In this document: positions 8,196-16,366 of the stretch, piece by piece | Position numbering within the stretch: position 1 is the first letter of the stretch | Layout of the letters: the number at the start of each line of letters is the position of its first letter | Source of the DNA: an uncultured Spirochaetales bacterium | GTDB taxonomy: Bacteria; Spirochaetota; Spirochaetia; Sphaerochaetales; Sphaerochaetaceae | Direction of reading: 5' to 3' | Assembly (NCBI GenBank): GCA_944388965.1 | Contig: CALXKL010000011.1 | Location: 1 to 49,179 of the forward strand | DNA length: 49,179 nt | The notes under the pieces: generated by a model | What the model was told of the DNA's origin: nothing | The model's input: only the letters and a program-made list of their open reading frames with translations | Database searches by the model: none | Made by a program: the position numbers and the translations under genes

Positions 8196-10181
8196 CTAAT
8201 CGATCACGATACGGCTTCTGAGCCCCACCGGCTCGTATGCGATACCGCGACCTGTGAAATACTTTGTGAAGAACTCGTAGTAGTTCAGCCTGAGCGACTG
8301 GATTCCCGCACTGAGTCCCTCGATGGCAATGACGATGACATTGCCAAGGATCATTATGAGGACATAGGCGACGAGGTTGCCCGTCATGGCGGCCATGTCC
8401 TCGAATGCCGTCATGAGCGAGACATGTGCGATTCCCAGTCCCGCGACTCTCATGAACGAGAGAGTATTTGAGAGGAAACTGGAAAAAATTTCAAGGACCT
8501 GGACGAAGAAGTCCATCACCGTGTCGACGACGACGGATGACACCTTCTCCCTGTGGCCGCTCAGCTTCGCCTTGTGCGCGGCGTACACGGGTCCCTTGAC
8601 TATTATCATGACGAGACACAGCCCCAGTCCGGCATAGAGTGCCGGACTCGTCGGGAAGGCCCTGTAGCCTGTGTCGACGAAGTAGTAGCAGGCATAGATG
8701 CCCAAGGCGTACATGACGCCTCCGACCAGCCCGTTCTTGTCGAAGACCAGCTCGAGATAGCGTCTCTTGCGCACGAGGTTTATCCAGTTGAGTACCAGAC
8801 CGGTGAATATCACGGCGATGCCGAACTTTATGGTGATTCCAAGTATGTCGTATACGCTGCTTACCAGCCCGCCCTCGGCATGGCCGTTGACCACGGCATG
8901 GTAGTTGAACCAGATCGCCGGAAGCCAAGAGTAGCCGAAATACGAGCCGAAGAGCGCACCGCCGACCATGCTGGCCGGTCCCAGGAACATCAGCAGAGAG
9001 CACAGATAGCGAGAGATGAGACCGTCCTTCGCCATCGGATGGCGCCTGTACCACTGGCCGCCGATGATTCCGATCAGCAGGAGCACGAGGCCCTGTCCGA
9101 CGTCGGCGAACATCAGGGCGAACATGATTATGTATGCGACGGTAGTGAACGGAGTCGGGTTGATGGAACCGTACTCGGGAGTGCCGTAGTTCTTCACCAT
9201 GCGCTCGAACGGCGCCAGCACCTTCGCGCTGGAGACGGACGTGGGTATGCTCTGCCTGTCGACCTCGCTGTCATCGGTCCACTCGATGATGCACTTGCCC
9301 TTTGCGGCCTCGTAGATCACCGACTCGACCTCTCCGGCCTTCGCGGCGGGGACCCATCCCGAGAACAGCGTCGTGTTGCGCGTGTAGGAGAAGAAGGACT
9401 CCACATGGCCACTGAGTTCGCTGACACGAAGGAGAATCCACATCCTCTTGAGATCCTCGCCCTGCGCGGCGATCCTCTCCTTCACCTGACGGGCCAGGTC
9501 ATCCACCTTGCCCTGGATGGAGGCGCGCTTCTCCTCCAGCGCCCTGGATGCGATCTGAAGACTGTCCTTGTCGGCCTTCGGGCTCTCCGTCCAGCCGAAC
9601 TTGTCCATGATCTCGTCGATGCGGGAGACGTCCCTCTTGAGTGACAGCGACACGAGCATGCCACTGTCGTCCTTCGCAACGACGGCGCAGTACGGGGCCA
9701 GACGCATCATGAAATCGTCCAGCTTCCTGTCGGCTGATATGGAACCGATCCTCAGGTCTATGTACTCGGTCTTCTTCTCCTTGACGTACGACAGCATCTC
9801 GTCATATGCGACAAGGCGCTGGTTGAGGTTCCTCTGCTCCTCGCGAAGCCCGGCCATACCGGACGACAGTCCGTCCAGCGTCCTGCGGCAGGCATCCATG
9901 TCCAGACCGCCGAGCGAGTCGACGTCCGACTTCGATATCGGGGGAAGGTCGAGACCGCCCAGCTTCATGAGGTTCTCACAGCGGCCCCTGAGGTCTCCGA
10001 TCGCCCCTGTCGGGATGTCCACCTTGCGGCTGGAGAGTCTGGAGGCCTGCTCGCCGTCGAGCTGCGAGATGTGGACGAAGTCCATCACCCCCTCCTCCAG
10101 CAGGGCCTTGACGACGGCATCGCTGTATCCGTCCAGCACCACCGCCGTGAGCATCTTCATCTTCTGTGTAAACAGGCTCAA
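8196..10181 (-). CDS. atpI: V-type ATP synthase subunit I (a subunit)
   Basis: A 661-residue membrane stator subunit. The N-terminal half is cytoplasmic with coiled coils (KMKMLTAVVLDGY start, typical of the family); the C-terminal half from about residue 330 has seven or so transmembrane helices, including the conserved MFADVGQGLVLLLIG segment and FMRVAGLGIAH / YEFFTKYFTGRGIAYEP near the end, which line the ion half-channels. I chose the TTG at 10181: it has a good Shine-Dalgarno (AGGAGGGA) and overlaps the subunit C stop as TTGA. A longer frame upstream exists only because it overlaps subunit C. Confidence 0.95.
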   Translation of the reverse strand: MSLFTQKMKMLTAVVLDGYSDAVVKALLEEGVMDFVHISQLDGEQASRLSSRKVDIPTGAIGDLRGRCENLMKLGGLDLPPISKSDVDSLGGLDMDACRRTLDGLSSGMAGLREEQRNLNQRLVAYDEMLSYVKEKKTEYIDLRIGSISADRKLDDFMMRLAPYCAVVAKDDSGMLVSLSLKRDVSRIDEIMDKFGWTESPKADKDSLQIASRALEEKRASIQGKVDDLARQVKERIAAQGEDLKRMWILLRVSELSGHVESFFSYTRNTTLFSGWVPAAKAGEVESVIYEAAKGKCIIEWTDDSEVDRQSIPTSVSSAKVLAPFERMVKNYGTPEYGSINPTPFTTVAYIIMFALMFADVGQGLVLLLIGIIGGQWYRRHPMAKDGLISRYLCSLLMFLGPASMVGGALFGSYFGYSWLPAIWFNYHAVVNGHAEGGLVSSVYDILGITIKFGIAVIFTGLVLNWINLVRKRRYLELVFDKNGLVGGVMYALGIYACYYFVDTGYRAFPTSPALYAGLGLCLVMIIVKGPVYAAHKAKLSGHREKVSSVVVDTVMDFFVQVLEIFSSFLSNTLSFMRVAGLGIAHVSLMTAFEDMAAMTGNLVAYVLIMILGNVIVIAIEGLSAGIQSLRLNYYEFFTKYFTGRGIAYEPVGLRSRIVID

Positions 10182-11269
10182 TTCACTTCCCTCCTGATCT
10201 GATCCTCGCTCCAGCCGTAGTACTTCGCGGAGAGGATTGCCTTGATGGTGTTGTCCTCGCTCCGGCACAGGTAGATGTAGCTGAGAATCGTTCCGATGGT
10301 GAATGGGTCGCCGGAGAGGATGGATGTGAACTCCTTCCGCCTTCTCTTCGCCAGATAGTTCTCTATGGCGAGCGTACCATAGGCCAGCTCGCCGTGCGAG
10401 GTGGACAGCTCCCCCCTGGCCTCCATCTGGCCAAGCTGCTCGTTCACCTCGGGATATCTCCTCTTTATGATCTCACGCGCGTCCGCGAACGTCAGCTCCC
10501 CCTTCGACACCTTCTTCTCCAGGATGGAATAAAGGGAGCCGCGTGCGATGAAGACCCTGCTCAGTCTCGCGCTGTCGCAGTGGTGGTAGAAGCCGTAGCG
10601 GATCAGGTTGAGTATGTTCTTCAGGTCCGCATCGACGGTGTACACCTTCTCGGCGACCTCTCTGTCGGCCTTGTCGAGATGGTCCAGTGCGGCATACAGG
10701 CTGTCGAACCACAGATGGTCGAGGGCGATCTCGAAGTCGAAAAGGCCCTCCTTCTCGAGCCGCTGGTCGCTGTACTGACCGAACAGGCCGCTGTACGGGG
10801 TCGAATGGAATGCCTGCATGAGGTCGTCATACGTCAGCGCGTTCACGATGCGCGTCCAGTCGATGTCGTGCACGATCCTGCCGCGGTATATGTATGCCGC
10901 ACGGTAGCTTATCGAATGATGCAGGGCATTGGCCGAATACCACAGCCTGACCGCGTTCTTGATGTTCTCGATCTCGCTCTTCTCGAGCAGCACGCTGACG
11001 AACGAAGCCGGGCGGGGGTCCAGGGCATGGATGATGTCCTTGTGCACATCGACCTCGCGGCTGAAGAGCGCGAGCTCCACCTGCTGAAGATCCGCCGTAC
11101 GGGCATAAACCTGGGCAAGCTCGTCGTACTGCGTACCCGAAAGCGACGCGATGGCCTCGCCGAGATTGGGCGCCTTGATCATCGAGTCCAGTATGCCCGA
11201 CGACATCATCGAGCCGATACGGGCCCTCAGCTTGGAATTGATGTATCCATAGCGGGAGACGCTGTCCAT
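10178..11269 (-). CDS. atpC: V-type ATP synthase subunit C (AC39/d type)
   Basis: A 363-residue alpha-helical funnel-shaped subunit that couples the central stalk to the K ring. The N-terminal YGYINSKLRARIG and the segments ENIKNAVRLWY, DADLKNILNLIRYGF, and GTLAIENYLAKRRRKEF match subunit C/d family blocks. The start overlaps the stop of the preceding gene by 1 bp and the end overlaps subunit I by 4 bp. Length is normal (330-370). Confidence 0.92.
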   Translation of the reverse strand: MDSVSRYGYINSKLRARIGSMMSSGILDSMIKAPNLGEAIASLSGTQYDELAQVYARTADLQQVELALFSREVDVHKDIIHALDPRPASFVSVLLEKSEIENIKNAVRLWYSANALHHSISYRAAYIYRGRIVHDIDWTRIVNALTYDDLMQAFHSTPYSGLFGQYSDQRLEKEGLFDFEIALDHLWFDSLYAALDHLDKADREVAEKVYTVDADLKNILNLIRYGFYHHCDSARLSRVFIARGSLYSILEKKVSKGELTFADAREIIKRRYPEVNEQLGQMEARGELSTSHGELAYGTLAIENYLAKRRRKEFTSILSGDPFTIGTILSYIYLCRSEDNTIKAILSAKYYGWSEDQIRREVN

Positions 11270-11613
11270 CAGGACCTCGATGAAAACAGAGGGACGGATG
11301 TCACGAGGTCGACGATCCTGCGGCTTGCCTCCTCCACGGCCGAGGTGTCGACCTCCACCGTGGCCTGCATGAGCTGTCCGCTCTTCTCGTCCAGCTCCCT
11401 GAGCTTCTCGTCCAGGGCCCGGCTGGCCTGCTCGACTATTCCGTCGGCACGTCTGCGCTCGGCCTCGAGCTCTTCCTTCACTATGCCTGCGGCCTTCGTC
11501 TGGGCATCCAGGACCATGGTCCTGGCCTCGTCGTCGGCCTGTTTCCTGATAGCCTGGGCCTCGTCCTCTACGCTGAGGATCCTGTCGATGACTTCGCTTC
11601 TCATTTTCAGCAC
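11269..11613 (-). CDS. V-type ATP synthase subunit G/H-like coiled coil
   Basis: A short, charged, Ala/Glu/Arg-rich coiled-coil protein (114 residues from the GTG chosen here) fitting the G/H partner of subunit E in the peripheral stalk; the pattern EDEAQAIRKQADDEA is typical. It is the first gene of the ATPase operon. The start is uncertain: an in-frame TTG at 11649, this GTG at 11613, or ATG at 11604. The GTG is preferred because a perfect TTGACA (11644-11649), 17-bp spacer and GAATAT end 7 nt before it, matching the leaderless pattern seen elsewhere in the window, while no Shine-Dalgarno fits. Identity is based on architecture and position. Confidence 0.78.
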   Translation of the reverse strand: MLKMRSEVIDRILSVEDEAQAIRKQADDEARTMVLDAQTKAAGIVKEELEAERRRADGIVEQASRALDEKLRELDEKSGQLMQATVEVDTSAVEEASRRIVDLVTSVPLFSSRS

Positions 11614-11620
11614 CAGCTCA

Positions 11621-11649
11621 ATATTCTTTTCTCTCGCCCTTAATGTCAA
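11621..11649 (-). promoter_or_regulatory. Candidate promoter of the V-ATPase operon
   Basis: Minus strand: TTGACA (11644-11649, perfect -35), 17-bp spacer, GAATAT (11621-11626, weak -10), then 7 nt to a GTG codon. No terminator is seen between the usher gene and this point, so read-through from the chaperone/usher operon is also possible. Confidence 0.4.
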
Positions 11650-11711
11650 CAGGGCACATTATGCGGCCTCGGGTGCACGCGATGCACACTCCTGTGCGGT
11701 CCACGGACGCC

Positions 11712-14700
11712 TCACCGGCCGAAGTCCTGGCTGATCTCATCGTCGGTAAGAGGCGGGAACAGCTCGTTCCAGAAGGTTGCCGAGTCGATGATCCTGACTG
11801 GACTGATGTCCACAAGCCCCTGGTAGCCGGAAAGATAGCCGTCGACACCTTCGGCGGCCATAGTGCTGTCGAAGGAGAAGGCATGCCGCGCAGCCATGTC
11901 GGAGTCGAAGTCGAGCGTTCCGTAGTCCACAACCCTCAGCTCGTCGTCATCCAGCGCTTCGACGTCGAATCGGACGGCGTACCACAGTCCATCGTATTCC
12001 ACATCGAAGACATATGTGCCGGGCTCCACGCCGGAGATTATGAAGCGGCCGTCCTGGTCGGCGAACAGATACAGAGAGATGTCGCCTTCGAGCCGGAGGC
12101 CTCCATCCTCGTCCTCCACCACCCTGTATACAGGCGAGCTGAAAGTGTTCTGGACCACGCCGTCGAAGGCCAGCAGGCCGCTGACCGTGTACTCCTGCGG
12201 AACGCTTATCCTGATGGAGTAGCCGGACCGGTTGTCCGGGTTGAGCTCATATGCGAAGGTCTGCGTCTCGGCGAACTCGTCGTCGCCTGTCACGTAGACG
12301 ACGATGTTGTTCCGCTGATAGCTGGACAGGGAGGAATAGACTCCGGTGCCGAACACACTGTCGATGTCCTGTGCACTGCCCTGGTTGGAACGCGCGACCT
12401 GGATCTGGGCTCCGGACAACGACCCGCGGGGCCTGATCAGCACGAAGCTGTCGCGCACGGAGCGGCTGATGCCGAACACGCCACCGGAGAAGTAGCTTGC
12501 GCTGGACAGGCTCGCCGACAAGTTCAGCCTGTCATACCTGTCATATGCAGAGGCGCGCACACTCAGTCCGAACAGGTCGCCGCTGTGGTACCAGCTTCCC
12601 GACAGGGTGTGGTCGTCGATCCGGCCGAAGTCGAAGCCGGACAGGCTGGCCGAGAAGCTGTCCCTGTTGCCCACCGAGAAGCTCGTGGACAGACTGTGGG
12701 TGCCGGTGAAGCCTGTCGAATAGGATCCGCTGGCCCTTCCACCGAAGGAGAAGCTGGCCGTCAGATAGCCCGAGATGCCTACATCCTCTCCCCTCTTCAA
12801 CGACTGGCTTGCCGTAATTCCCGCGGATATGCCGAGGTTCCTCATCGGGCTGACAGAGAACGAGGTGCTCACTCTCCACTCGCTTCGATCCAGGTCATAG
12901 CCGTCCACCACGAGATTGCCCGAGGCGCTGTAGCGCAGGAAGCCCAGCGAACCGGAGAACGACAGACGGAAGGAGAGCCGGTCCCCTTCACCTGAATTGT
13001 AGCTGCTGTTCGCGTACGAGATGGACGTGCTGACGCCTCTTACAACGGTCCAGTCGAACAGGAAGCTGTGGTCGAGTCTGGCCTGAAAGTCGAACTCCCG
13101 CCCTCTCTCGGCTGCACTGTCCAGGATGCCGTCCGCACTCAGCGTCGTCGTGCCCAGCAGCCAGGCCCGTCTCAAGGCGACGGAGGCGTCAAGTATTCCG
13201 CGATCCGGAGCGATTCGCATGCTGAAGTCGCTCATGAGGGTCATCTCGTCGCTCAGACCGACGTCCTGATACCAGGAGATCACGACGTCATCCAGATGAT
13301 AATCGTAGTAATACTGTGGAGAGACGCGCAGCAGCAACCCCGTGGCCTCGTCCTCGTTTCCCACGTCGATCTGGCTGCGGCCGATGTTGATGGACCCGCC
13401 GAAAAGCGTCTCCCCCCTGCTCAGTAGCTGCGAATCGTACGACATGTCGAAATACTGCCTGTAGGACACGTCCTCCAGCATGGCCAGCACCTGTGGATCG
13501 CTGCGGTCCAGCGAAGGGTCCACGAGTCTGGAGGGCGTGACAACGATCTCGATCTCGTTGTAGCCGGAATCGAACGTGAAGTCCTCCAGTCTGTAGTTGC
13601 CCGGCTGAAGAAGACGATGGAAGACGATCCGGCCGTTGCGCACGATCCAGATGTAGGACTCCTCGACGATCGTCACGTACTCCCTGTGGCTGTTGCCGGG
13701 GCTGGTGATGCTACCGTAGCTGTAGCTCTTCTCGAACTGCACGCCCAGCGGAGTGCCCTGCGGCGACTGGCCGAAGCCGTAGACGTTGCCCCAGCTCAGC
13801 CTGATGCCCTCGTCGACGAAGTCATAAAAGAAGCGGTACGAGTTCCAGCTGAAATGGAACTCGTCGTTCCTGACGCCGAGATTGTAGAAGAAGTCGAAGT
13901 CGACCGGTCCCAGCGTGAGATAGTTCGACACGGCGAGGTTCACGGAATAGCCGAAAAGGTCATCGTCGAAGGCCCAGTCGAGACTGGTGTAGAGGTTGTA
14001 GCCCGTCCTCCAGCTGAACCAGTCGGGTTCGATCGGCTGCGCACCGGACAGGCTGTAGCTGCGTCTGGACCAGGAGCCTCCCGACAGGCTGATCACGCGC
14101 TCGGGCATGTCCTCCAGAGAGAAGGCCATGTCGATCGTGAAGCCGACCTCGTCATAGGTGACGCGCACCCCGTTGTCCTCGAAATGTCTGATGGACACGT
14201 AGTCGCCGACCCCATCGACGAGTAGTCTGCGATAGGCGCTGTCCGTCAGAAGCCCTGACAGGTACATCTGCAGCTGGGAGGTGTTCATCAGGCGCTCCCC
14301 ATCCTGGAAGAGGATCTCGAGGTTGCCCATCGTCTCGCCGTCGACCGTAAACATGAAATAGTACAGCCCGTCGTCGTATTCGAGAGTGTCCTGGCCCTGG
14401 ACGAAGAACGTTGCGAAGAAGTCGTCGTCATACACGGGCTCGTCGGAGCCGGTTATGATTATCTGGGGAACGTATGCGAATGCATCAAGAATCGTCGGCG
14501 GAGCCGGGACCCTTGCCGTCCCGACGGCCTCGCCGATGCCGCTGCTGTCCGGAGTTCCGACATCGACGCCTGGAGCCTCCTCGACATCGGCATCCAGGTG
14601 GACGTCATCCGTGACACCCTGCGCGACAGCCTCGTCGACCGGTCTGGACGCAGTCGGCTCCTCCTGGGCATCAGGCATGAGGGATTGATGAGCATCGGGG

Positions 14701-15014
14701 ACGGACGGGCCGCCATCATCCTCGCACCCCACATCCTCATCCATGTCGTAATCCAGCGCATCATCAATTTCCAGAGGCTCCGGGACACAGGTTCCGGCAG
14801 GCTCGTCCCCACTGGCATCCTGGGACGATGCCGAGTGCCCGGTATCGTCACTGTGGACCTCGTTGGACGATGTCGACACGACAGCGGTGCCAGGCACGGG
14901 TGCAGAGTGTGTCCTGAACAGATGAATCGTGACGAACGAGAGGAGACAGACAAGCACCGTGACGAGAAACGTCAGCGGAAGCACTCTTGCAAGATTCGTC
15001 GAACGCCTTTTCAT
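11712..15014 (-). CDS. Divergent PapC/FimD-type outer-membrane usher
   Basis: An 1100-residue usher for a chaperone-usher secretion system. Residues about 10-31 form one hydrophobic helix (signal anchor or signal peptide), followed by an unusual acidic, Ser/Pro/Asp-rich linker to about residue 165; the usher proper then has a Tyr/Ser/Gly-rich beta barrel. Usher landmarks: a middle-domain block with IWIVRNGRIVFHRLLQPGNY and FTFDSGYNEIEIVV, the YQDVGLSDEMTL repeat, and near the C-terminus FVLIRPRGSLSGAQIQV then VFGTGVYSSLSSYQRNNIVV, which correspond to the FimD end of barrel. Typical ushers are 780-860 residues; the excess is the N-terminal linker. The ATG has a GGGGGG Shine-Dalgarno. It is 45 bp downstream of the chaperone gene and surely co-transcribed. 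No pilin is nearby. Confidence 0.82.
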   Translation of the reverse strand: MKRRSTNLARVLPLTFLVTVLVCLLSFVTIHLFRTHSAPVPGTAVVSTSSNEVHSDDTGHSASSQDASGDEPAGTCVPEPLEIDDALDYDMDEDVGCEDDGGPSVPDAHQSLMPDAQEEPTASRPVDEAVAQGVTDDVHLDADVEEAPGVDVGTPDSSGIGEAVGTARVPAPPTILDAFAYVPQIIITGSDEPVYDDDFFATFFVQGQDTLEYDDGLYYFMFTVDGETMGNLEILFQDGERLMNTSQLQMYLSGLLTDSAYRRLLVDGVGDYVSIRHFEDNGVRVTYDEVGFTIDMAFSLEDMPERVISLSGGSWSRRSYSLSGAQPIEPDWFSWRTGYNLYTSLDWAFDDDLFGYSVNLAVSNYLTLGPVDFDFFYNLGVRNDEFHFSWNSYRFFYDFVDEGIRLSWGNVYGFGQSPQGTPLGVQFEKSYSYGSITSPGNSHREYVTIVEESYIWIVRNGRIVFHRLLQPGNYRLEDFTFDSGYNEIEIVVTPSRLVDPSLDRSDPQVLAMLEDVSYRQYFDMSYDSQLLSRGETLFGGSINIGRSQIDVGNEDEATGLLLRVSPQYYYDYHLDDVVISWYQDVGLSDEMTLMSDFSMRIAPDRGILDASVALRRAWLLGTTTLSADGILDSAAERGREFDFQARLDHSFLFDWTVVRGVSTSISYANSSYNSGEGDRLSFRLSFSGSLGFLRYSASGNLVVDGYDLDRSEWRVSTSFSVSPMRNLGISAGITASQSLKRGEDVGISGYLTASFSFGGRASGSYSTGFTGTHSLSTSFSVGNRDSFSASLSGFDFGRIDDHTLSGSWYHSGDLFGLSVRASAYDRYDRLNLSASLSSASYFSGGVFGISRSVRDSFVLIRPRGSLSGAQIQVARSNQGSAQDIDSVFGTGVYSSLSSYQRNNIVVYVTGDDEFAETQTFAYELNPDNRSGYSIRISVPQEYTVSGLLAFDGVVQNTFSSPVYRVVEDEDGGLRLEGDISLYLFADQDGRFIISGVEPGTYVFDVEYDGLWYAVRFDVEALDDDELRVVDYGTLDFDSDMAARHAFSFDSTMAAEGVDGYLSGYQGLVDISPVRIIDSATFWNELFPPLTDDEISQDFGR

Positions 15015-15059
15015 GTTCCCCCCTGACACGCCTTGACAGAAGACGGAAGAGATCCTATG

Positions 15060-15803
15060 TCACTGGGCTCCGATGTCGAAGTCGTAGTCGATCGAGGCGC
15101 TGTATGTCGAGCCGGAGGCTAGCCCTGCAGGCATCGGGACGTCCTTCGTCCAGCTCATTCCAGCCAGGATGTTGGACCCCGAGATGCCGGGCAGCGCATC
15201 AGATCCGCTCAATGTGACCTCGCCACCTTCGCCGTCACGTATGCGGATCTCGCAGTCGTAGAGTATCTGATGGACATTGCCGTTGTTCGTGAGCGTCACG
15301 GCCAGCGTACCGTCACCGTTGTCCACCACGGACGAGACCTGCACGTTCTCCTGCACCCTGCTCGGAAGCACATATGCGCTGGCCCTGAAGACATAAAGGA
15401 AGTTGAACATGCTGCCCGATGAGGCGATGCGTCCCTGCGAATAGGGAATCTGCTCCGCGACGATCCTGAACGACAGCTCACGGGTCACTGTGCGGGGCCC
15501 CCTGTACTGTACACGCACAATCTGCGAACTCTGAGGCTGTATGAGAATCCTGGAAGGCTGTATGTTGAAATACCTGGAGGCATCCGAGTTCACCTCATTG
15601 CCCTCCCCGTCCTGCGTCCTGACAAGAGCGCTCACCACGACCGCTATTATGTCGTCGCTGTCGTTGGTGATGGTGAAGGTCTTCGTCGCACCCGCACCGG
15701 AGACGTCGAACGTCTGCACAAGCGGCTCGAACTGGAACGCCGAAAGCGAAGCGCAGACAAGCGCCAGCAGAATCGCAATGAAAAGAAGTGACTTATGTCT
15801 CAT
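15060..15803 (-). CDS. PapD-like periplasmic chaperone
   Basis: A 247-residue periplasmic chaperone with a clear signal peptide (MRHKSLLFIAILLALVCASLSA, cut before F23) and two immunoglobulin-like domains. The first has TKTFTITNDSDD, then ILIQPQSSQIVRVQYRG and RELSFRIVAEQIP, the family's FGL-side strands; the second is shorter and ends in a Ser/Tyr-rich strand. It should cap and deliver subunits to the usher encoded just downstream. ATG 15803 is chosen: it has a Shine-Dalgarno (AGAGAGG) and lies the right distance from the promoter; an in-frame GTG eight codons earlier would sit at the transcription start. What subunit it serves is unknown. Confidence 0.85.
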   Translation of the reverse strand: MRHKSLLFIAILLALVCASLSAFQFEPLVQTFDVSGAGATKTFTITNDSDDIIAVVVSALVRTQDGEGNEVNSDASRYFNIQPSRILIQPQSSQIVRVQYRGPRTVTRELSFRIVAEQIPYSQGRIASSGSMFNFLYVFRASAYVLPSRVQENVQVSSVVDNGDGTLAVTLTNNGNVHQILYDCEIRIRDGEGGEVTLSGSDALPGISGSNILAGMSWTKDVPMPAGLASGSTYSASIDYDFDIGAQ

Positions 15804-15827
15804 GTTGGCCTCTCTTTGATTCACCAC

Positions 15828-15857
15828 ATTATACTGTCATGAAACGCCATTTCGCAA
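15828..15857 (-). promoter_or_regulatory. Promoter of the chaperone-usher operon
   Basis: Minus strand: TTGCGA (15852-15857), 18-bp spacer, perfect TATAAT (15828-15833). The expected transcription start near 15821 leaves an 18-20 nt leader containing the Shine-Dalgarno of the chaperone gene. Confidence 0.7.
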
Positions 15858-15901
15858 TATGAATGGATACCGATATACAGGCGCATGATGATGTTTTATG
15901 G

Positions 15902-15916
15902 ACTTATGTCATAAGT
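15902..15916. promoter_or_regulatory. Palindromic operator candidate upstream of chaperone-usher operon
   Basis: Perfect inverted repeat ACTTATG-T-CATAAGT, about 45 bp upstream of the -35 element of the chaperone promoter and downstream of the tRNA-Pro terminator. Position and symmetry suit an activator or repressor site, but the protein is unknown. Confidence 0.4.
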
Positions 15917-15954
15917 TCACACGAACTCTGGCAATGCATGGCCCTGAAAACATG

Positions 15955-15986
15955 AAGAAAGCCGGCACTCCATGCGGAATGCCGGC
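15955..15986 (-). terminator. Terminator of tRNA-Pro
   Basis: Minus strand: 7-bp stem GCCGGCA / TGCCGGC, with the loop itself able to pair TCC/GGA, followed by TTTCTTC. It lies 16 nt beyond the 3' end of the tRNA gene. Confidence 0.85.
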
Positions 15987-16002
15987 CATGTTTCCCGGTT
16001 GA

Positions 16003-16076
16003 TCGGGCTGGCCGGATTTGAACCGGCGACCCCAAGTCCCCCAGACTTGTACGCTAAACCCCTGCGCTACAGCCCG
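16003..16076 (-). tRNA. tRNA-Pro (GGG)
   Basis: 74-nt cloverleaf on the minus strand. Acceptor stem CGGGCTG / CAGCCCG with discriminator A; anticodon stem CAAGT / ACTTG enclosing loop CTGGGGG, giving anticodon GGG; T arm CCGGTTCAAATCCGG. CCA is not encoded. It reads CCC codons. Confidence 0.96.
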
Positions 16077-16087
16077 AGACTTTCTGC

Positions 16088-16116
16088 ATCCTACTCTCTT
16101 TGGAGGTTTTGTTCAA
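16088..16116 (-). promoter_or_regulatory. Promoter of tRNA-Pro
   Basis: Minus strand: TTGAAC (16111-16116), 17-bp spacer, TAGGAT (16088-16093), 11 nt before the mature tRNA 5' end. Confidence 0.6.
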
Positions 16117-16366
16117 CAGCTTTGTGAAAGAAAACCCGTCTTTTCGGGAATCCTGCTGCCGAGGTGCACCTGATCGGGCGGGTGTGGCCGGTCACGCCAA
16201 GTGCCTTGTATTCCATTCACTGGAACGGCACCGCCCTCAGGGCCTGGATCACAGGCCTGCAGTGAAAATGTCCGTCCATTGCATTGACTCATGTATCAGA
16301 CACATTGAATAAAGATATATGATTAGTATGAAAACAATATCAAGAAACTGTCATTACACTATATCT
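16117..16366. other. Intergenic region between tRNA-Pro and the Wzi-like gene
   Basis: No gene seen. It holds a GGCCTG-gatca-CAGGCC hairpin (around 16239-16257) without a T run, a 4-bp stem CCCG-CGGG followed on the minus strand by TTTTC (around 16133-16150), and an A+T-rich stretch (16290-16375) directly after the Wzi-like stop. No convincing terminator for the Wzi-like gene was found. Confidence 0.4.

Noticed and set aside
10182-10268. Longer N-terminus for V-ATPase subunit I
   Set aside because: The added 29 residues overlap subunit C, do not fit the family start, and the TTG at 10181 has the Shine-Dalgarno.
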